The notes under the pieces are model-generated. The model was given only the letters and a program-made list of their open reading frames with translations, was not told where the DNA came from and ran no database searches. A stretch of 64,000 bases of DNA from JBBSNV01 sp964458605 (lineage in GTDB: Bacteria; Pseudomonadota; Alphaproteobacteria; Reyranellales; JAQSWP01), in assembly GCA_964458605.1 (NCBI GenBank), contig CAYWLS010000006.1, positions 62,001 through 126,000 of the forward strand, in the 5' to 3' direction. The position numbers were made by a program, and so were the translations under genes. Positions 34,314 through 42,127 of the stretch are shown piece after piece (the stretch's first letter is position 1; every line of letters starts with the position of its first letter).

Positions 34314-35387
34314 CTACGCCGCCATGCGCTCGCGGTTGCGCGCCTGCAGCAGCGGCAGCACGGCGCGGCCGAAAATCTCCGCCTCCTGGTCGTGCGGGTA
34401 GCCCGACAGGCAGAACGAGTGGCAGCCGACATCGATAAATTTCTGCAAGGTGTCGGCGCATTGCTGGGGATCGCCCACCACGGCGACGCCGGCGCCGGAG
34501 CGCACCTTGGTGATGCCGGTCCACAGATGCGGCATGATCAGGTCGGTGGCGCCCAGCTCCTTCTGGCGCCGGTTGGCGGCGGAGTTGCCGTAGAGCTGGC
34601 TGACGCGCTGCAGATGCTGCTGGCCGGCGCTGGCCACCAGCGTGCGCGCGGCATCCCAGGCTTCCTGCTCGGTCGGCCGGCAGATGATCTGCAGCCGCAT
34701 GCCGAAGCCGATGTCCTTGTCGCGGCCGTATTTGGCGGCCAGCGCGCGGATCTTGACCATGTCGGCGGCGATCCGGTCGGGATGGTCGCCCCAGAACAGG
34801 TGCACGTCGGAATGCTTGGCCGAGACCTCCCAGGCCTCGGGCGAGCCGCCGCCCAGGTAGAATTTGGGATAGGGCTTCTGGTGGATGTGGGGCGTGATGC
34901 TGGCCTTGCGCAGGGTATAGAACTGGCCGTCGAAATCGATCGGCGCGGTGGCGGTCCACAGCGCCTTGACGATGCTGACTTCCTCTTCCATCAGCCTGTA
35001 GCGGTCTTCCTTGCTGTAGCGCAGCCCGTCGCCGGCCGACTGCTCGTCGCTCAGGCCCGCGATCAGGTTGATGCAGATGCGCCCGCCGGAGAGCTGGTCG
35101 AAGGTCGACACCATCTTGGCCAGCAGCACCGGGTTGATGTAGCCAGGGCGCGCCGCGATCAGCGGCTTGATGGTCCTGCTGCGGGCAGCCATCATCGCCC
35201 CGGTGATCCACGCCTCCCAGCAATGCTGGTTGACCGGGATCAGCAGGTATTCGAAGCCGGCCTGCTCGGCTGCCTGGGTGACGCGATCGAACATGGCCAG
35301 CGACGCCGGGATGTCGGCCTTGGGATCGCCATAGGCGGTGGTGTCGCCCTGGGTCGGGATGAACCAGCCGAGTTCGATGCGCTGCAT
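34314..35387 (-). CDS. LLM class flavin-dependent oxidoreductase (SsuD-like)
   Basis: The 357-residue protein belongs to the bacterial luciferase-like monooxygenases, FMNH2-dependent TIM barrels. It opens RIELGWFIPTQGDTTAYG, has EYLLIPVNQHCWEAW, LSGGRICINLIAGLSDEQSAGDG (flavin region) and HSDVHLFWGDHPDRI, as in alkanesulfonate monooxygenase SsuD and relatives. No ssuE or transporter genes adjoin; the nearest flavin reductase-like gene is 30 kb away, so its reduced-flavin supplier is unknown. The start at 35387 is fixed by CGGAGAATGTC ahead of the ATG. Substrate unassigned, sulfonate or a related compound by inference. Confidence 0.88.
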   Translation of the reverse strand: MQRIELGWFIPTQGDTTAYGDPKADIPASLAMFDRVTQAAEQAGFEYLLIPVNQHCWEAWITGAMMAARSRTIKPLIAARPGYINPVLLAKMVSTFDQLSGGRICINLIAGLSDEQSAGDGLRYSKEDRYRLMEEEVSIVKALWTATAPIDFDGQFYTLRKASITPHIHQKPYPKFYLGGGSPEAWEVSAKHSDVHLFWGDHPDRIAADMVKIRALAAKYGRDKDIGFGMRLQIICRPTEQEAWDAARTLVASAGQQHLQRVSQLYGNSAANRRQKELGATDLIMPHLWTGITKVRSGAGVAVVGDPQQCADTLQKFIDVGCHSFCLSGYPHDQEAEIFGRAVLPLLQARNRERMAA

Positions 35388-35756
35388 GACATTCTCCGCA
35401 CGGCGCTTGCGACGATGCGCCATGCGCCCCAATCGTTTGTGATTGGGGGCGAGTGTATCGGCCTGCCGGCGTTTGCCGAGAGGGCAATTTGTCCAATGGG
35501 ATGGCGAGCAATCTAGCCGCCGCGTGGTCGGGACGCGACGTTCGGTTGTCCACAGCTCATGGCCTTGCGCGGCGATCGACGGGGGAGGGGGCTCTCCCCC
35601 TATCGTTTCCCGATTGATTCCCCTATTGGTCGGTACCCGGTACCGCAATAATCCGGTACGGCGTGCCGCGATCGTTGTACGGCGTGCCGCGATCGCCTCG
35701 TCGATTGCGGCATGCCGTACCGGATTGAACGGCCCCTGTGAGCGGAATCCTGTGGA
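35388..35756. other. Intergenic region of 369 bases with hairpins and repeats
   Basis: The gap lies between two minus-strand genes, so it must carry the 3' end of the citrate synthase gene and the promoter of the luciferase-like gene. It contains an 8-bp stem CCCCAATC/GATTGGGG (35427-35448), a GGGGGAG/CTCCCCC hairpin (35581-35600) and the repeat block at 35631-35723. I see no convincing small gene and no clear promoter. Confidence 0.6.
35631..35723. repeat. Compact tandem and inverted repeat block (GTACGGCGTGCCGCGATCG)
   Basis: A palindrome CGGTACCCGGTACCG (35631-35645) is followed by two tandem 21-base units (35656-35676, 35677-35697) identical over GTACGGCGTGCCGCGATCG. An inverted copy, GATTGCGGCATGCCGTACCGG (35703-35723), matches the reverse complement of 35653-35673 at 19 of 21 positions. 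Transcribed RNA could form a 21-bp stem. The centre CGGC(G/A)TGCCG is itself nearly palindromic, so protein-binding sites are another possibility. Confidence 0.7.
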
Positions 35757-36863
35757 TTAAGCTGCTTCCGTTTCCTGAGGCATCGGCCCGATATAGCGCG
35801 ACTGGGGCCGGATGATGCGGCCGGTCTGCTCCTGCTCCAGGATATGGGCGCACCAGCCGATCACGCGGCCCATGGCGAAGCCCGGCGTGAAGGCCGAGCG
35901 CGGCAGGCCGACCGCCTCCAGCAGCAGGGCGGTATAGAACTCGACATTGGTGTCGAGCCGCTGGTTGGGCTTGAAGCGGCGCAGCGCCGCCACCGCCCCC
36001 TGCTCGACCTGGGCGGCGAAGGCCAGCCGGCCGCTGCTGGGATCCAGGCTCGCCACCACGCCTTTCAGCACGTCGGCGCGCGGATCGCGCACCTTGTAGA
36101 TGCGGTGGCCGAAGCCCATCAGCCGCACGCCGCCGCCGCCGCTCAAGGTTTTGTCCAGCCAGGCCTCGATGTTCTGCGGACCGCCGATCTCGTCCAGCAT
36201 GTCGAGCACCGGGCCGGGCGCGCCGCCATGCAGCGGCCCCTTCAGCGCACACAACGCGCCCACCACCGCGGACAGCAAACCGGCGCGGGTCGAGGCGATC
36301 ACCCGTGCCGTAAAGGTCGAGGCGTTGAAGCCGTGATCGGAGATGGTGGTGAGATAGGCGTCCAGCGCCCGCTCGATCGGCTGCGGCTGGCGCTTGCCGT
36401 GCAGCATGCGCAGGAAATCCGCCGCCGTGGCCAGCGAGGCGTCGGGCGCCACCGGCGCCAGCCGGTCGCGCTGGCGCAGGGTCGCCGCCAGGAACACGGG
36501 CAGGGCGCCGCTGGCCAGCAGATGGTGCGGCGTGGCGTCCTCGTCGGCCAGCAGGCTGAGACCCAGCCGCAGCGCCTCGACCGGGCTCAGGCCGGGCATC
36601 GCCGCCAGCAGCTTGGGCACCATGGCGAAGGCATGAACGCGCGCCTGGCCCAGCCCGCGCCGCACCCTGGCGACATCGGCATCGGTGCGGCCGCCTTCCG
36701 GCGCCAGCCCGTCCCACAGCAGCGCCGCCGTGCCCTCATAGCCCCAGTCGCGCACCAGCTCGGGCAGCTCCTTGCCGGCGATCACCAGCCGGCCGGCCTC
36801 GCCGTCCACCAGGCTGAGCCGCGTCTCGGCCGCCACCACGCCATCCAAACCAGCCTTGCTCAT
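35757..36863 (-). CDS. Citrate synthase family protein (stand-alone)
   Basis: This 368-residue enzyme of the citrate synthase superfamily condenses an acyl-CoA with oxaloacetate. His212 (LHGGAPG) and His253 (GFGHRIYKVRDPRAD) are the conserved active-site histidines. The usual NVDF aspartate is replaced: the motif reads DTNVEFYTA, with Glu308. This occurs in the short citrate synthase 2 / methylcitrate-type group. ATG 36863 follows GGAGGG. The gene diverges from an HTH-citrate synthase fusion 97 bases away and probably shares a regulatory region with it. Whether citrate or methylcitrate is formed cannot be told from sequence. Confidence 0.88.
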   Translation of the reverse strand: MSKAGLDGVVAAETRLSLVDGEAGRLVIAGKELPELVRDWGYEGTAALLWDGLAPEGGRTDADVARVRRGLGQARVHAFAMVPKLLAAMPGLSPVEALRLGLSLLADEDATPHHLLASGALPVFLAATLRQRDRLAPVAPDASLATAADFLRMLHGKRQPQPIERALDAYLTTISDHGFNASTFTARVIASTRAGLLSAVVGALCALKGPLHGGAPGPVLDMLDEIGGPQNIEAWLDKTLSGGGGVRLMGFGHRIYKVRDPRADVLKGVVASLDPSSGRLAFAAQVEQGAVAALRRFKPNQRLDTNVEFYTALLLEAVGLPRSAFTPGFAMGRVIGWCAHILEQEQTGRIIRPQSRYIGPMPQETEAA

Positions 36864-36936
36864 GACGCCCTCCGCTGCACTGCAAAGCATTGTCTGGCGG
36901 CGAGCTTCGGTCGTATGATATAGCTTGTCAACGTTG

Positions 36937-36951
36937 ATTGATTAAATCAAT
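36937..36951. promoter_or_regulatory. 15-bp palindrome in the divergent citrate synthase promoter region
   Basis: ATTGATTAAATCAAT is a perfect inverted repeat of 7-bp arms around one base, in a 97-base AT-rich gap between two divergent citrate synthase genes. Its position 10 bases before the ATG of the HTH-fused gene fits an operator for an autoregulator. TTGTCA at 36925-36930 could be a -35 for the plus strand. Confidence 0.45.
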
Positions 36952-36960
36952 ATTAATGCC

Positions 36961-38187
36961 ATGGACGCCAAGCCACAACGCTATCTGACCGCCCAGCAGG
37001 CCGCCGCCACTTTGGGCGTGTCGCTGCCCACGCTCTACGCCTATGCCAGCCGCGGGCTGGTGGCGGCGCGCAAGGAGAAGGGCAGCCGCACCAGCCTTTA
37101 CGACGCGCATGACGTGAAGACCCTGCTGAAGCGCAAGAGCCGTGGCCGCCATGCCGAGGCGGTGGCGTCGGACGCGCTGCATTTCGGCACGCCGGTGCTG
37201 GAATCGGCGCTGACCCTGATCGGCGGCGGCAAGCTCTATTATCGCGGCCAGGACGCCGCGGTGCTGGCCCAGTATGCTGCCCTGGAGGACATCGCCACCC
37301 TGCTATGGGAGTGCGATGCGGCGGCGTTTGCGCCCGACAACCTGCCGCCCGAAGGCATCGCCATCCGGCGCGCCTGGCTGGCCGCCGCCGCCCTGCCGGC
37401 GGTCGATCGCTGCCTGGCCATGCTGCCGCAGGTGGCGGCGCTGGACGACGCGGCGCTGGCGGAGGAGACCACCGGCGTGCAGCGCGCCGGGGTGCGGCTG
37501 GTGCGGCTGCTGACGGCGGTGGTCGCCGGCGTGCCGCCTTCGGCCGAGCCGGCGCATGCCGTGCTGGCGCGGGCCTGGAAGATCGAGCCGCGCCTGGCCG
37601 AATTGCTGCGCGCGGCATTGGTGCTGATCGCTGATCACGAGCTCAACGCCTCGGCCTTCGCGGTGCGGGTGGTGGCGGCCACCGGCGTCACGGTCTATGG
37701 CGCCGCCGAGGCCGGGCTGGCGGCGCTGCAGGGTCCGCGCCATGGCGGCCAGACCTCGCGGGTGGTGGCGCTGCTCAAGACCATGGCGGCGAGCGGCGAC
37801 GTGCCGGCGGCGGTGCGCGGGCTGGTGCAGTCGGGCGAGCGTCTGCCGGGCTTCGGCCATTCGCTCTATCCCGACGACGATCCGCGCGCCCGCTTCCTGC
37901 TCGACCAGCTCGGCCGGCTGCTGCCCGATCACCCCTCGGTGCGCCTGTCGCTGCGCGTGGCCAGGGCGGCGGAGGCGGCGATCGGCAAGAAGCCCAATGT
38001 CGATTTCGCGCTGGGCTCGATCGAGCGGGCGCTGGGCCTGCCGGCCAAGGCGTCGCTGTCGCTGTTCCTGCTGGGCCGCTCGGTGGGCTGGATCGCCCAT
38101 CTGCTGGAGCAGCAGCAGAACCCGCAACTGATCCGCCCGCGCGCCCGCTATGTCGGCCCGACCCCGCCGGCGCTGGCCGGTTCATAG
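36961..38187 (+). CDS. Citrate synthase fused to an N-terminal MerR/excisionase-type helix-turn-helix
   Basis: A 408-residue protein. Residues 7-58 (RYLTAQQAAATLGVSLPTLY followed by AYASRGL and the LYDAHDVKTLLKRK end) form a winged HTH of the MerR/excisionase (HTH_17) type. Residues about 75-400 are a citrate synthase fold with His226 region (ADHELNAS), His261 (PRHGGQ), His300 (GFGHSLY) and Asp348 (NVDFALG), so the catalytic His-His-Asp set is complete. Ser follows the GFGH histidine where Arg is usual. Such fusions are known in Alphaproteobacteria but not, to my knowledge, functionally explained. A DNA-bound metabolite sensor controlling the divergent synthase gene is the natural inference. 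Confidence 0.88.
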   Translation: MDAKPQRYLTAQQAAATLGVSLPTLYAYASRGLVAARKEKGSRTSLYDAHDVKTLLKRKSRGRHAEAVASDALHFGTPVLESALTLIGGGKLYYRGQDAAVLAQYAALEDIATLLWECDAAAFAPDNLPPEGIAIRRAWLAAAALPAVDRCLAMLPQVAALDDAALAEETTGVQRAGVRLVRLLTAVVAGVPPSAEPAHAVLARAWKIEPRLAELLRAALVLIADHELNASAFAVRVVAATGVTVYGAAEAGLAALQGPRHGGQTSRVVALLKTMAASGDVPAAVRGLVQSGERLPGFGHSLYPDDDPRARFLLDQLGRLLPDHPSVRLSLRVARAAEAAIGKKPNVDFALGSIERALGLPAKASLSLFLLGRSVGWIAHLLEQQQNPQLIRPRARYVGPTPPALAGS

Positions 38188-38189
38188 CC

Positions 38190-38301
38190 GTCACCCCGCC
38201 CAAGCTGCGCAGCAGCGCGAGCCGGGCCCATCTTTCGGCGAATGACAGCCGTCGTCATGTGCATCGACATGGGCCCCGGATAACGCTTCGCGTTTCCGGG
38301 G
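38190..38301. repeat. Second type of intergenic palindromic repeat
   Basis: Starting with GTCACCCCGCCCAAGCTGCGCAGC, this element ends in the palindrome CCCCGGATAACGC (38274-38286) / GCGTTTCCGGGG (38290-38301). The CCCCGGA...TCCGGGG design is typical of intergenic repeats in Alphaproteobacteria. It lies between convergent genes and is followed by CGACGAGCTTTTT, so it may also end transcription of the HTH-citrate synthase gene. Confidence 0.6.
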
Positions 38302-38316
38302 CGACGAGCTTTTTGC

Positions 38317-38958
38317 TCACCGCACCGGCCGCACCAGGAACTCGCGCTCGCGGCAGGCCTGCTGGCGCAGCGCGGCGCTGCAGGCGCGCGGGTTGAGATC
38401 CCGGTCCAGGCACAGCCGTAGCTCCTGCAGGTACTGCCCGTCGCAGGTCGCGCTCATGGCGCTTTCCGGCAGCCACGGATTGGCGGCGGCGATCTCGCGC
38501 TTGAGCTGGGCCGGCAGGCGCGCCAGCCGGCCGCTCGGGTGCCGGTAGAAATCGGGCAGCACGAGGCGCTGGTAGAGCTGGCGCAGCGTGGCGAAATACG
38601 CCGCCGGCCGCTGGCCGCTGCACACGCCATGGGTGCTCCATTCGTGCCGCACCAGGGACTGGCTGGGCATGATGTCGAGCATGTCGTCGATGGTGGCGTT
38701 GTCGAGCCGGTCGTGGCTGATGCAGCGGGCGGGGTAGCCGCCGCGCTCGTATTGCGGCCACAGCCCATGGACGACGAAGCCGTAATGCCGGTCGCGGCCG
38801 CACTGGCGCTGGTCGCCGCCGCCGGCCGTGGCGCAATATTGCGGCGACCAGCTCAGGCTCAGCACGTAGAAATCGAACCGGCCGGGCGTGCCCATCTGCT
38901 GGGCCTGGGCGGCGCCGGCCAGCAGGCCGAACAGGATCGAACAAAACCACAGCCGCAT
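38317..38958 (-). CDS. Ribonuclease T2 family protein, exported
   Basis: RNase T2 enzymes cleave single-stranded RNA through 2',3'-cyclic phosphates. The 213-residue product has a signal peptide (FCSILFGLLAGAAQA) and both catalytic segments: CAS1 FVVHGLWPQYERGG and CAS2 RHEWSTHGVCSG, each with its histidine, plus the Glu in HEW. Eight or more cysteines in the mature part fit disulfide-stabilised periplasmic RNases such as RNase I. The opening FDFYVLSLSWSPQYCA is the conserved first strand. Role: scavenging of periplasmic or external RNA, by family. Start ATG 38958 after GGGGAG. Confidence 0.93.
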   Translation of the reverse strand: MRLWFCSILFGLLAGAAQAQQMGTPGRFDFYVLSLSWSPQYCATAGGGDQRQCGRDRHYGFVVHGLWPQYERGGYPARCISHDRLDNATIDDMLDIMPSQSLVRHEWSTHGVCSGQRPAAYFATLRQLYQRLVLPDFYRHPSGRLARLPAQLKREIAAANPWLPESAMSATCDGQYLQELRLCLDRDLNPRACSAALRQQACREREFLVRPVR

Positions 38959-39024
38959 CGCTACTCCCCACTTATTGCCGCCGTATTCTATGGTTAGATC
39001 GGCTATCGCGAAACGAGAGGCTGC

Positions 39025-40500
39025 ATGCGCGTTTTCACCGCCACGCTGGGCACCGAGACCAACACCTTCGCGCCCATCCCGACCGGCATCGACGCCTTCC
39101 GCAAGACGCTCCTGGTCAAGGCCGGCCAGCATCCCGACCAGCCGACCCTGTTCACCGGCCCGCTCTGGGCGCTGCGCCAGCGCGCCAAGGAGAACAACTG
39201 GCAGGTCAGCGAAGGCCTGTGCGCCTTCGCCGTGCCGGGCGGCATCACCACCCGGGCCACCTACGAGGCGCTGCGCGACGAACTGCTCGACGACCTGAGG
39301 AAGGCGATGCCGGTCGACATGGTGGTGATCGGCCTGCATGGCGCCATGGTGGCCGACGGCTACGACGATTGCGAAGGCGACCTGCTGGGCCGCATCCGCG
39401 AGATCGTCGGCCCCGACGTGACGATCGGGGCGGAGCTCGATCCGCATTGCCAGCTCTCCGAACGCATGGTCAAGACCGCCGACCTGCTGGCCGCGTTCAA
39501 GGAATATCCGCACACCGATTCGCTGGACCGCGCCTACGAGCTGGTCGATCTGTGCGCCCAGGTCTCGCGCAAGGATGTCAAGCCGACCGCCGCCACCTTC
39601 GACTGTCACATGACCGGCATCTACCACACGCCGCGCCAGCCGATGCGCGCCTTCGTCGACAAGATCAAGGCGATGGAGGGCAAGGACGGCGTGCTGCACA
39701 TCTCGGTGGCGCACGGCTTCCCCTGGGGCGACGTGCCGGACATGAGCACCAAGATCCTGGTCACCACCGACAACGATCCGGACAAGGCGGCGCGCCTGGC
39801 CCGCGAACTGGGGCTGGAACTGATCAAGCTGCGCGGCGAGACCGCGCCGCATTACCTGACCATCGACCAGGCGCTGGACGCCGCGCTCAAGCACGATCAC
39901 GGCCCGGTGGTGATCGCCGACACCGCCGACAATGCCGGCGGCGGCGCGCCGTCGGATTCCACCTTCGTGCTGAAGCGCATCCTGGAGCGCGGCATTTCCG
40001 ATGTCTGCATCGCCCCGTTCTGGGATCCGGTGGCAGTGCGCTTCGCCCACGAGGCGGGCGAGGGGGCGAAGCTGGCGCTGCGGCTGGGCGGCAAGGTCGG
40101 GCCGGTGTCGGGCGATCCGCTCGACCTCGCGGTCGAGGTGCGCAAGACGGTGCAGCAGGCCACCCAGATGTTCTCCGGCGCCCCCACCGAGCTGGGCGAT
40201 GCCGCCGCCATCCGCATCGACCATGCCAAGGCGCACAAGATCGACATCGTCATCAACGACGCCCGCACCCAGGCTTTCGGGCTCGACCTGTTCACCAACC
40301 TGGGCATCGATCCGGCCAAGAAGCGCATCGTGGTGGTGAAATCGAGCCAGCATTTCTACGCCGCGTTCTCGGCCATCGCCAAGGAAGTGCTCTATATCGG
40401 CGGGCCGGGCGCCATCGCCACCGATTTCACCCAGTTCGACTACAAGCGGGTGCCGCGTCCGCTCTGGCCGCTGGACAAGCATCCGCTGGCCGAGAGCTGA
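39025..40500 (+). CDS. M81 family metallopeptidase (MlrC-like)
   Basis: The 491-residue protein belongs to the MlrC/DUF1485 family (M81), named for the enzyme that finishes microcystin degradation in sphingomonads. It has the two family domains: the N-terminal DUF1485 with GTETNTFAPIPTG, VVIGLHGAMVADGYDDCEGDLL, ELDPHCQLS and KEYPHTDSLDRA (putative zinc ligands Asp/His/His), and the C-terminal MlrC domain with VIADTADNAGGGAPSDSTFVLKRIL and VVVKSSQHFYAAF. Most family members are not linked to microcystin; a general peptide or amide hydrolase is more likely. The next gene starts 2 bases after the stop. Confidence 0.9.
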   Translation: MRVFTATLGTETNTFAPIPTGIDAFRKTLLVKAGQHPDQPTLFTGPLWALRQRAKENNWQVSEGLCAFAVPGGITTRATYEALRDELLDDLRKAMPVDMVVIGLHGAMVADGYDDCEGDLLGRIREIVGPDVTIGAELDPHCQLSERMVKTADLLAAFKEYPHTDSLDRAYELVDLCAQVSRKDVKPTAATFDCHMTGIYHTPRQPMRAFVDKIKAMEGKDGVLHISVAHGFPWGDVPDMSTKILVTTDNDPDKAARLARELGLELIKLRGETAPHYLTIDQALDAALKHDHGPVVIADTADNAGGGAPSDSTFVLKRILERGISDVCIAPFWDPVAVRFAHEAGEGAKLALRLGGKVGPVSGDPLDLAVEVRKTVQQATQMFSGAPTELGDAAAIRIDHAKAHKIDIVINDARTQAFGLDLFTNLGIDPAKKRIVVVKSSQHFYAAFSAIAKEVLYIGGPGAIATDFTQFDYKRVPRPLWPLDKHPLAES

Positions 40501-40502
40501 CC

Positions 40503-41138
40503 ATGGCGTTGCTGCTGCGCCTGCTGGTCGGGGCGGCGGCGTGGTTCGGGCTGGGCGTGCAGTATTACGGCCGGCTGCATTTCGCCAGCCAGTTGGGGTT
40601 CTGGCGCAACACGGCGCTGTTCCTGGGCTATTTCACCGTGCTCAGCAACCTGCTGGTCGGGCTGGCGGCGCTGCTGCCGCTGCTCTGGCCGCGCAGCGCA
40701 GCCGGCCGCTTCCTGCTGCGGCCCGCGGTGCGCGGCGGCGTGCTGCTCTATATCGCCATCACCGGCATCGTCAATTTCGTGCTGCTGCGCGGGCTGTGGA
40801 CGCCGCATGGCTGGGCGCTGGTCGGCGACACCCTGCTGCATTACGTCGTGCCGCTGCTGTTCGCGCTCGACTGGCTGGTGCTGGTGCCCAAGGGCTCCTT
40901 GCGCTGGCGCGATGCGCTGCCGTGGCTGGCCTTTCCGCTGGCCTACACCGCCTATGCCCTGGGCAGCGGCGCGCTGACCGGCTTCTATCCCTACCCGTTC
41001 CTGAATGTCCGCCGGCTGGGCTATGGCGAGACCATCCTCAATATCGGCGTGCTGGCGGCGGGCATCGTCGCCTTCGCGCTGATGCTGGTGGCGCTGGACC
41101 GGCTGATCGGACGGCGCGGCACGGCGACCGCGGACTGA
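40503..41138 (+). CDS. Pr6Pr family membrane protein
   Basis: A 211-residue protein with six hydrophobic segments, beginning LLRLLVGAAAWFGLGVQYYG, with FLGYFTVLSNLLVGLAALLPL, the conserved IAITGIVNFVLLRGLWTPHGW, DTLLHYVVPLLFALDWLVLVPKG and a last helix IGVLAAGIVAFALMLVALD. This matches the Pr6Pr family (predicted six-helix proteins related to the FAR-17a/AIG1 superfamily, PF04750 relatives). No biochemical role is known; eukaryotic relatives include fatty-acid ester hydrolases. Start ATG 40503, two bases after the MlrC-like stop, hence cotranscribed. Confidence 0.85.
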   Translation: MALLLRLLVGAAAWFGLGVQYYGRLHFASQLGFWRNTALFLGYFTVLSNLLVGLAALLPLLWPRSAAGRFLLRPAVRGGVLLYIAITGIVNFVLLRGLWTPHGWALVGDTLLHYVVPLLFALDWLVLVPKGSLRWRDALPWLAFPLAYTAYALGSGALTGFYPYPFLNVRRLGYGETILNIGVLAAGIVAFALMLVALDRLIGRRGTATAD

Positions 41139-41299
41139 TCGCGACACCTATGCACGAGGCCAATGCCGCCGCCGACAAGGGCGTGCCGGTGCGTGGTCAA
41201 GCCTATAAGATCGACGCCAGGAAGACGGCACCGGTGCCGGTCGAGCCCGCAATTCGAGACCGGGCGCCGCCGCGCCGGACCGGATATCGGGGAGGGAAC

Positions 41300-42112
41300 A
41301 TGGACGCGTCCGACAAGGTGTTCGCCGGCTCGGTGCCCGAACTCTACGACCGGCTGATGGTGCCGCTGATCTTCGAGTGCTATGCGCGCGATCTGGCAGG
41401 GCGCGTGGCGCGCAGCAGACCGCGCCACGTGCTGGAGACCGCCGCCGGCACCGGAGCGACGACGCGGGCGCTGGCGGCGCGGCTGGGCGATGGCGCCGCC
41501 ATCACCGCCACCGACCTCAACCGGCCGATGCTGGATCGTGCCATGGCCCGCCAGGGCGCGAGCGGCCGCATCGCCTGGCGGCAGGCCGACGCGCTGGCGC
41601 TGCCTTTCGGCGATGCCAGCTTCGATGCCGTCGCCTGCCAGTTCGGCGCCATGTTCTTTCCCGACAAGGTCAAGGGCTATGCCGAGGCGCGGCGCGTGCT
41701 GAAACCGGGCGGCCGCTTCGTGTACAACGTCTGGGACCGGATCGAGGACAACGACTTCGCCATGGTGGCCACCGAGGCGCTGGCCGAGCTGTTCCCCGCC
41801 GATCCGCCGCGCTTCATGGCGCGCACGCCGCATGGCTATTTCGATGCCGCCCGGATTCGCGCCGAACTCGCTGCCGCCGGCTTCGCCCGGATCAGCATCG
41901 ATACCGTGACCGAACGCAGCCGGGCCGCCTCGGCGGCCGAGGCGGCGATGGCCTACTGCCAGGGTACGCCGATGCGCGGCGAGATCGAGGCGCGCGATCC
42001 GCAGGGGTTGGCGCGCGCGACCCAGGCAGCCGCCGACCGGCTGGCGCGACGCTTCGGCAACGGTCCGATCGAGGGCAAGATCCAGGCGCTGGTGATCGAG
42101 GCCGTTGGCTGA
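41300..42112 (+). CDS. Class I SAM-dependent methyltransferase (UbiE-like)
   Basis: The 270-residue protein starts at ATG 41300 behind GGGGAGGGAA. SAM-binding motif I is HVLETAAGTGATTRALAARLG, followed by ITATDLNRPMLDRA (acidic end of strand 2), WRQADALALPFGDASFDAVACQFG (motif II) and EARRVLKPGGRFVYNVWD (motif III). It is of the Methyltransf_11/25 type. The substrate is unknown; small-molecule methylation is the usual role of such proteins. It converges with a second methyltransferase gene 15 bases away. The two share only the general fold and are not close copies. Confidence 0.88.
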   Translation: MDASDKVFAGSVPELYDRLMVPLIFECYARDLAGRVARSRPRHVLETAAGTGATTRALAARLGDGAAITATDLNRPMLDRAMARQGASGRIAWRQADALALPFGDASFDAVACQFGAMFFPDKVKGYAEARRVLKPGGRFVYNVWDRIEDNDFAMVATEALAELFPADPPRFMARTPHGYFDAARIRAELAAAGFARISIDTVTERSRAASAAEAAMAYCQGTPMRGEIEARDPQGLARATQAAADRLARRFGNGPIEGKIQALVIEAVG

Positions 42113-42127
42113 TCGCGGCGCAGCCGC

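Noticed and set aside
39025..40500. A microcystin degradation (mlr) cluster
   Set aside because: Only an MlrC-like peptidase is present; no MlrA, MlrB or MlrD-like gene adjoins, and the family is widespread without that role.
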